A stretch of 8,488 bases of DNA from contig JAFYWO010000014.1 in assembly GCA_017557925.1 (NCBI GenBank), forward strand, positions 1 to 8,488, given 5' to 3'. The notes beneath the pieces are model-generated. The model made no database searches. It was not told the origin of the DNA and worked only from the letters and a program-made list of their open reading frames with translations. The DNA is from Alphaproteobacteria bacterium (GTDB taxonomy: Bacteria > Pseudomonadota > Alphaproteobacteria > RF32 > CAG-239). The position numbers and the translations under genes were made by a program. This document shows, one piece after another, positions 5,610 to 8,488 of the stretch. Numbering within the stretch: position 1 is the first letter of the stretch; every line of letters starts with the position of its first letter.

Positions 5610-5611
5610 TT

Positions 5612-7066
5612 TTAAGGTAGTTTAATTTTAAACAATAAAACCACAATAGAAATAACTTCTAACCTACCTAAAATCATAGCAAAAGATAGCAAATACTTCA
5701 CAAAAGAGCTGAATTCTGCAAAATTTCCCCTAGGGCCTGTTGCTTCCGTTAAACCAATTCCCGAGTTGGTTACGCAAGCTGTAACAGCACCTATTGAGGT
5801 TTGAAAATCAACCCCCGTCAGACAAACTATAAGAGTTATAAAAAATATTGCGAAAATAAACCCTAAAACCAAAGCAAACACAGAGCTTATAATGTTATCT
5901 TCAATAAGTTTATCACCTGTTTTCATAACAACAACTTGGTTAGGCGATAAAGCTTTAATAGCATTTTTCTTAAAAAATCCTCCCACAACCTGCCATCTGA
6001 ATATTTTTATAGACCCGGTTGTTGAACCGGTACAACCGCCGTGTAAATAAAATAAAAGAAATACAATAACCGCCCAATTTCCAAAATTTAAGAAATTATA
6101 AGAGGTTAGTCCTGTTGTTGTAATTGCAGATATTGTATTAAAAGATATATATCTGAAGCTCTTAAAAAAATCAGCATCATATTTCACGGTATAAAAAATA
6201 CTCAATCCTAAAGTGTAAAAGAAAATAAGTTTCAGAAAAGTATTCACCTGAGGATTAGAGGTAAGAAAAGAAAAAGAACGTCTTTTGAAAGCTAAAATAA
6301 AATAAGTAATAGGAAGAGCGCCTATAATCATACCAATACCTATAATCAGCTCAATTTTGGTACTGTTAAAATATTCAATAGAATTATTTTTTGTTGAAAA
6401 ACCTCCGGTTCCAAGCGTTGATATTGCGTGCACAACAGCATCAAACATATCCATACCTGCCAAATACAACAAAGTCGTGCATATAATATTTAAAAACAGA
6501 TACATAAAAATAATATCTTTTGCCACATCTCTTACTCTTGGCAAAAATTTATCTTCCGTATCTGAATTTTCTTTATTAAATAAATCCATTCCGCCAATTC
6601 TTAAAAAAGGAAGCAAAGCAACGGCAAAAATAACAATACCAATTCCGCCGAGCCCGTTAAGCATTGCTCGCCAAAGCAAAATAGACTTAGGTTCTGCTTC
6701 AACATTTTTTATAATTGTAGCACCTGTTGCAGTAATACCTGATGTTGCTTCAAACAAAGCATCAACAAAACTGTTCATTGAGCCGTTATTATACATAGGA
6801 AGAGAGCATATAAAAGGCATTAAAAACCAACAAACAACCGTAATTAAATATCCCTGTAAAACAGATATTTTTTCAATTTTACCGTAATTGGAAAGAAACA
6901 TCAATCCTCCCAAAAAAATAGAAGCAATACCGCTTTCAATAAAAACATAATCAAGTGTTTTGGTATAATAAAACATAGAAAAAGAGGGTATAAACATCAT
7001 TATTCCCAAAACAAAAACGATAAAACCGTTAATCATAAATATTGGTTGCCACATTTTTTTTATCAC
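5612..7066 (-). CDS. trkH: TrkH-type potassium uptake transporter, membrane subunit
   Basis: TrkH forms the K+-conducting path of the Trk system in the inner membrane and works with the cytosolic NAD-binding subunit TrkA, which is not in this window. At 484 residues it has family length. The four pore-loop repeats are all present: FEATSGITATGA (105-116), ISTLGTGGFST (215-225), TISAITTTGLTSYNF (311-325) and TACVTNSGIGL (429-439). Each carries the filter glycine region, and the typical LHGGCTGSTTGSIKIFR (341-357) and C-terminal GRLEVISIVVLL (467-478) are in place. Most of the rest is hydrophobic, as expected for a multi-span channel fold. The frame opens with GTG at 7066. An ATG four codons in (7054) is equally possible, since neither has a clear Shine-Dalgarno. 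It lies 77 bases downstream of the glycosyltransferase-like gene on the same strand, with a possible promoter in that gap, so co-transcription is uncertain. Confidence 0.93.
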   Translation of the reverse strand: MIKKMWQPIFMINGFIVFVLGIMMFIPSFSMFYYTKTLDYVFIESGIASIFLGGLMFLSNYGKIEKISVLQGYLITVVCWFLMPFICSLPMYNNGSMNSFVDALFEATSGITATGATIIKNVEAEPKSILLWRAMLNGLGGIGIVIFAVALLPFLRIGGMDLFNKENSDTEDKFLPRVRDVAKDIIFMYLFLNIICTTLLYLAGMDMFDAVVHAISTLGTGGFSTKNNSIEYFNSTKIELIIGIGMIIGALPITYFILAFKRRSFSFLTSNPQVNTFLKLIFFYTLGLSIFYTVKYDADFFKSFRYISFNTISAITTTGLTSYNFLNFGNWAVIVFLLFYLHGGCTGSTTGSIKIFRWQVVGGFFKKNAIKALSPNQVVVMKTGDKLIEDNIISSVFALVLGFIFAIFFITLIVCLTGVDFQTSIGAVTACVTNSGIGLTEATGPRGNFAEFSSFVKYLLSFAMILGRLEVISIVVLLFKIKLP

Positions 7067-7086
7067 TTACTGTTAGATTTGAACAA

Positions 7087-7115
7087 AAGATATTAAAAAC
7101 ACAAGAAATTTTCAA
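7087..7115 (-). promoter_or_regulatory. Possible promoter for trkH
   Basis: On the minus strand, TTGAAA (7115-7110) is followed after 17 bases by TATCTT (7092-7087). This would start transcription near 7080, shortly before the trkH start codon at 7066 or 7054. The -10 matches only 4 of 6, so this is weak support for trkH being transcribed separately from the upstream gene. Confidence 0.3.
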
Positions 7116-7143
7116 TAACAACTAAAGCTTATCCACCATCAAC

Positions 7144-8488
7144 TTACCAAATCACACTCCACCATATAAACAGAGATAATGCTTCAAATAAAGAAATTAC
7201 AACAATACCTGCATTTCTGATACGTTTTGCCAAAAGCATAAAAGTTTTTCCCAAAATCATAGCCATAACCAAAGTAAATATGGCAATGTATCTGAAATCT
7301 TGATTGCAAGTATAAGGATGTTTAATCACAAAACAAATCAATCCGCCGATAATATTAAATGTAAGGAAAACAATAAAATAAGTTATAAAATCTTTTCTGT
7401 TTTTGATAACAATAAAGAAGAAACCAAAAATTACCATCAAGATAATTGCCTTATACAAATAAACAAATAAAATTATGAGATTAAGTATATCCCTTCCTCT
7501 ATATGAAAAATTCCATTGTCCGAACAATGCAGTTTTGGTTAAAGTTTCCCAAAGGTTACTTTCATATCCACTATAAAACATATCTTCATAAAAAATAGCT
7601 TTTATAGGCGTAAATCTTTCAAAAAAAGAGTATTTTGCAATGCTTAAATGCTCTTGTGGCGGAACAAAATCATAATTTATATTCAAGACAAAATATTGAT
7701 ACAACGGCCAAATTAAAATTCCAATCAAGATAAGTAAGCTTATACTAAAAACTTCAATAAATGTTTTTTTATCTCTGTTTTTATATAATTTTTCCAAAAA
7801 AACAATTCCGACGCCACCCAATACTAAAATACCGGAAAATTTTGTTAAAAGGGCAAGTCCTACAAAAAGAGCTGTTTTTAGGGCATAAGAAAACTTTTCT
7901 TCTTTATAGTATAACAAAGAATAATAAATAACCAAACTTTGCCAAAACAATAAAAGTCCGTCATTATTAACAAATCCGGATATAGCAAAGTTTAAAGAGA
8001 AAAATAAAACAAACCCCAAACAACATAAATAAACACTTCCCTTAAAATCCAAGAGCTTTAGAATTTTTGAGACAACAACATAATATCCGAACATATAAGA
8101 AATAAATAAAATTTGAACAGCTTCGCTGACAATATTTCTTGTAAAACCAATCAGCTCTCCAAATCTAATTCCAACCGCTGTTAAGAAAAAATGTAAAATA
8201 GGATGATAAGACGAATAACTTGGTCTGGAAAGTAAAGGATTTTCTTTCCAAAACAAAAAATTATTTTCTAAAATATATTCAAAATAGTTATAACAAGAAG
8301 AAAAATCATATTGAATAACATTTATTTTAGTGGCGCTAACAAAAGAAAGATTAAAAAAAGATGCTATAAAAATTAAAATTTTAGCGTAGTTTTCATCATT
8401 TTTTTCAATCCCTAAAAAAAGCATTATCAAAAGCAATAAAATAAACTCAAAAAACAAATACATATCAGGAATAAAAAGATATGAAAGC
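7144..8488 (-). CDS. GT-C-like multi-span membrane glycosyltransferase, probably 5'-partial
   Basis: The first in-window ATG is at 8463 (439 residues, about 10-12 hydrophobic segments). The same frame stays open to the window edge (eight more codons, LSYLFIPD), and no Shine-Dalgarno precedes 8463, so the true start probably lies outside. Numbering from that ATG, features of GT-C/PMT-type, lipid-carrier-dependent transferases are visible: QYD (51-53) in the first external loop, where these enzymes keep an acidic catalytic residue; YHPILHFFLTA (86-96), like the (Q/H)P-P-L-Y/H element; FVNNDGLLLF (164-173), the NxD element; LLTKFSGIL (205-213); and DFRYI (389-393) in a C-terminal loop. Such enzymes add sugars to lipids, polysaccharides or proteins on the periplasmic side. 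The donor and acceptor cannot be told from this sequence. The family call rests on motif order and topology rather than one decisive residue. Very Phe/Ile/Leu/Lys-rich. Confidence 0.7.
   Translation of the reverse strand, partial: LSYLFIPDMYLFFEFILLLLIMLFLGIEKNDENYAKILIFIASFFNLSFVSATKINVIQYDFSSCYNYFEYILENNFLFWKENPLLSRPSYSSYHPILHFFLTAVGIRFGELIGFTRNIVSEAVQILFISYMFGYYVVVSKILKLLDFKGSVYLCCLGFVLFFSLNFAISGFVNNDGLLLFWQSLVIYYSLLYYKEEKFSYALKTALFVGLALLTKFSGILVLGGVGIVFLEKLYKNRDKKTFIEVFSISLLILIGILIWPLYQYFVLNINYDFVPPQEHLSIAKYSFFERFTPIKAIFYEDMFYSGYESNLWETLTKTALFGQWNFSYRGRDILNLIILFVYLYKAIILMVIFGFFFIVIKNRKDFITYFIVFLTFNIIGGLICFVIKHPYTCNQDFRYIAIFTLVMAMILGKTFMLLAKRIRNAGIVVISLFEALSLFIWWSVIW

Larger units (their letters stand above)
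5276..5611. other. Gene-poor spacer between trkH and rne, containing the rne leader
   Basis: These 336 bases carry no convincing gene on either strand and should hold the rne promoter and 5' leader. On the minus strand I see AGGA (5290-5287) eleven bases before the rne ATG, and a small hairpin (TATCGT 5301-5306 with ACGATA 5324-5329, 17-base loop) just upstream. TATAAC (5355-5350) and TATATT (5338-5333) could be -10 elements, but neither has a good -35, so I call no promoter. The spacer also contains a nine-base direct repeat (5467-5490), a 23-codon plus-strand frame without a ribosome binding site (5458-5529), and an AT-only palindrome next to the trkH stop (5594-5609). In E. coli the long rne leader mediates autoregulation by RNase E. 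Whether this one does cannot be read from the sequence. Confidence 0.5.

Noticed and set aside
1..8488. Alternative genetic code (TGA read as Trp), suggested by all visible stops being TAA and the low GC
   Set aside because: All recognised genes reach family-normal ends under the standard bacterial code and use TGG for Trp (for example the RNase E Trp-Trp tail). TAA bias follows from base composition.

Overview
The window reads as chromosomal DNA from an AT-rich alphaproteobacterium, possibly a host- or gut-associated uncultured lineage. The evidence is an RNase E with the alphaproteobacterial layout (S1 domain split by a long insert, and a Trp-Trp tail like the Caulobacter PNPase-binding motif), a YdcF-family gene directly followed by plsC (a pair I associate with alphaproteobacteria), and strongly A/T-biased codons. 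All six visible stop codons are TAA and the standard bacterial code fits. Assignment below class level is inference. There is no rRNA, tRNA, CRISPR array, phage module or intact insertion sequence.

Layout. 1-99 (-): the first 33 codons of an unrecognised gene that leaves the window, with a good promoter at 132-159. 269-1592 (+): a two-gene envelope operon of a DUF218/YdcF membrane protein and a PlsC acyltransferase, closed by a terminator at 1609-1636. The plsC frame is cut by an in-frame TAA at 1536-1538, and the 17 codons after it still read like the normal PlsC C-terminus. 1687-2586 (+): a soluble HEIGH zinc metallopeptidase with M48-like motifs and its own promoter (1635-1663). 2609-2642: a symmetric hairpin serving as terminator for both convergent genes. 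2660-5275 (-): RNase E. 5276-5611: a gene-poor spacer holding the rne leader. 5612-7066 (-): a TrkH-type potassium transporter subunit. 7144-8488 (-): a multi-membrane-span GT-C-like glycosyltransferase, probably entering the window without its true N-terminus.

The most unusual element is in RNase E. The S1 insert carries two consecutive 38-residue repeats with ten cysteines each (C-x-C arrays, metallothionein-like), at residues 156-231. At DNA level the copies share 96 of 98 bases over their core, so the duplication looks recent. This suggests, without proving it, a metal-binding or redox-responsive module grafted onto the central RNA-decay enzyme, next to a helical arm where the Caulobacter enzyme is known to dock its RNA helicase.

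The window is not one pathway. It combines envelope functions (YdcF-like, PlsC, GT-C), K+ uptake (TrkH), proteolysis and RNA turnover. The operons are short and bounded by recognisable promoters and hairpins.
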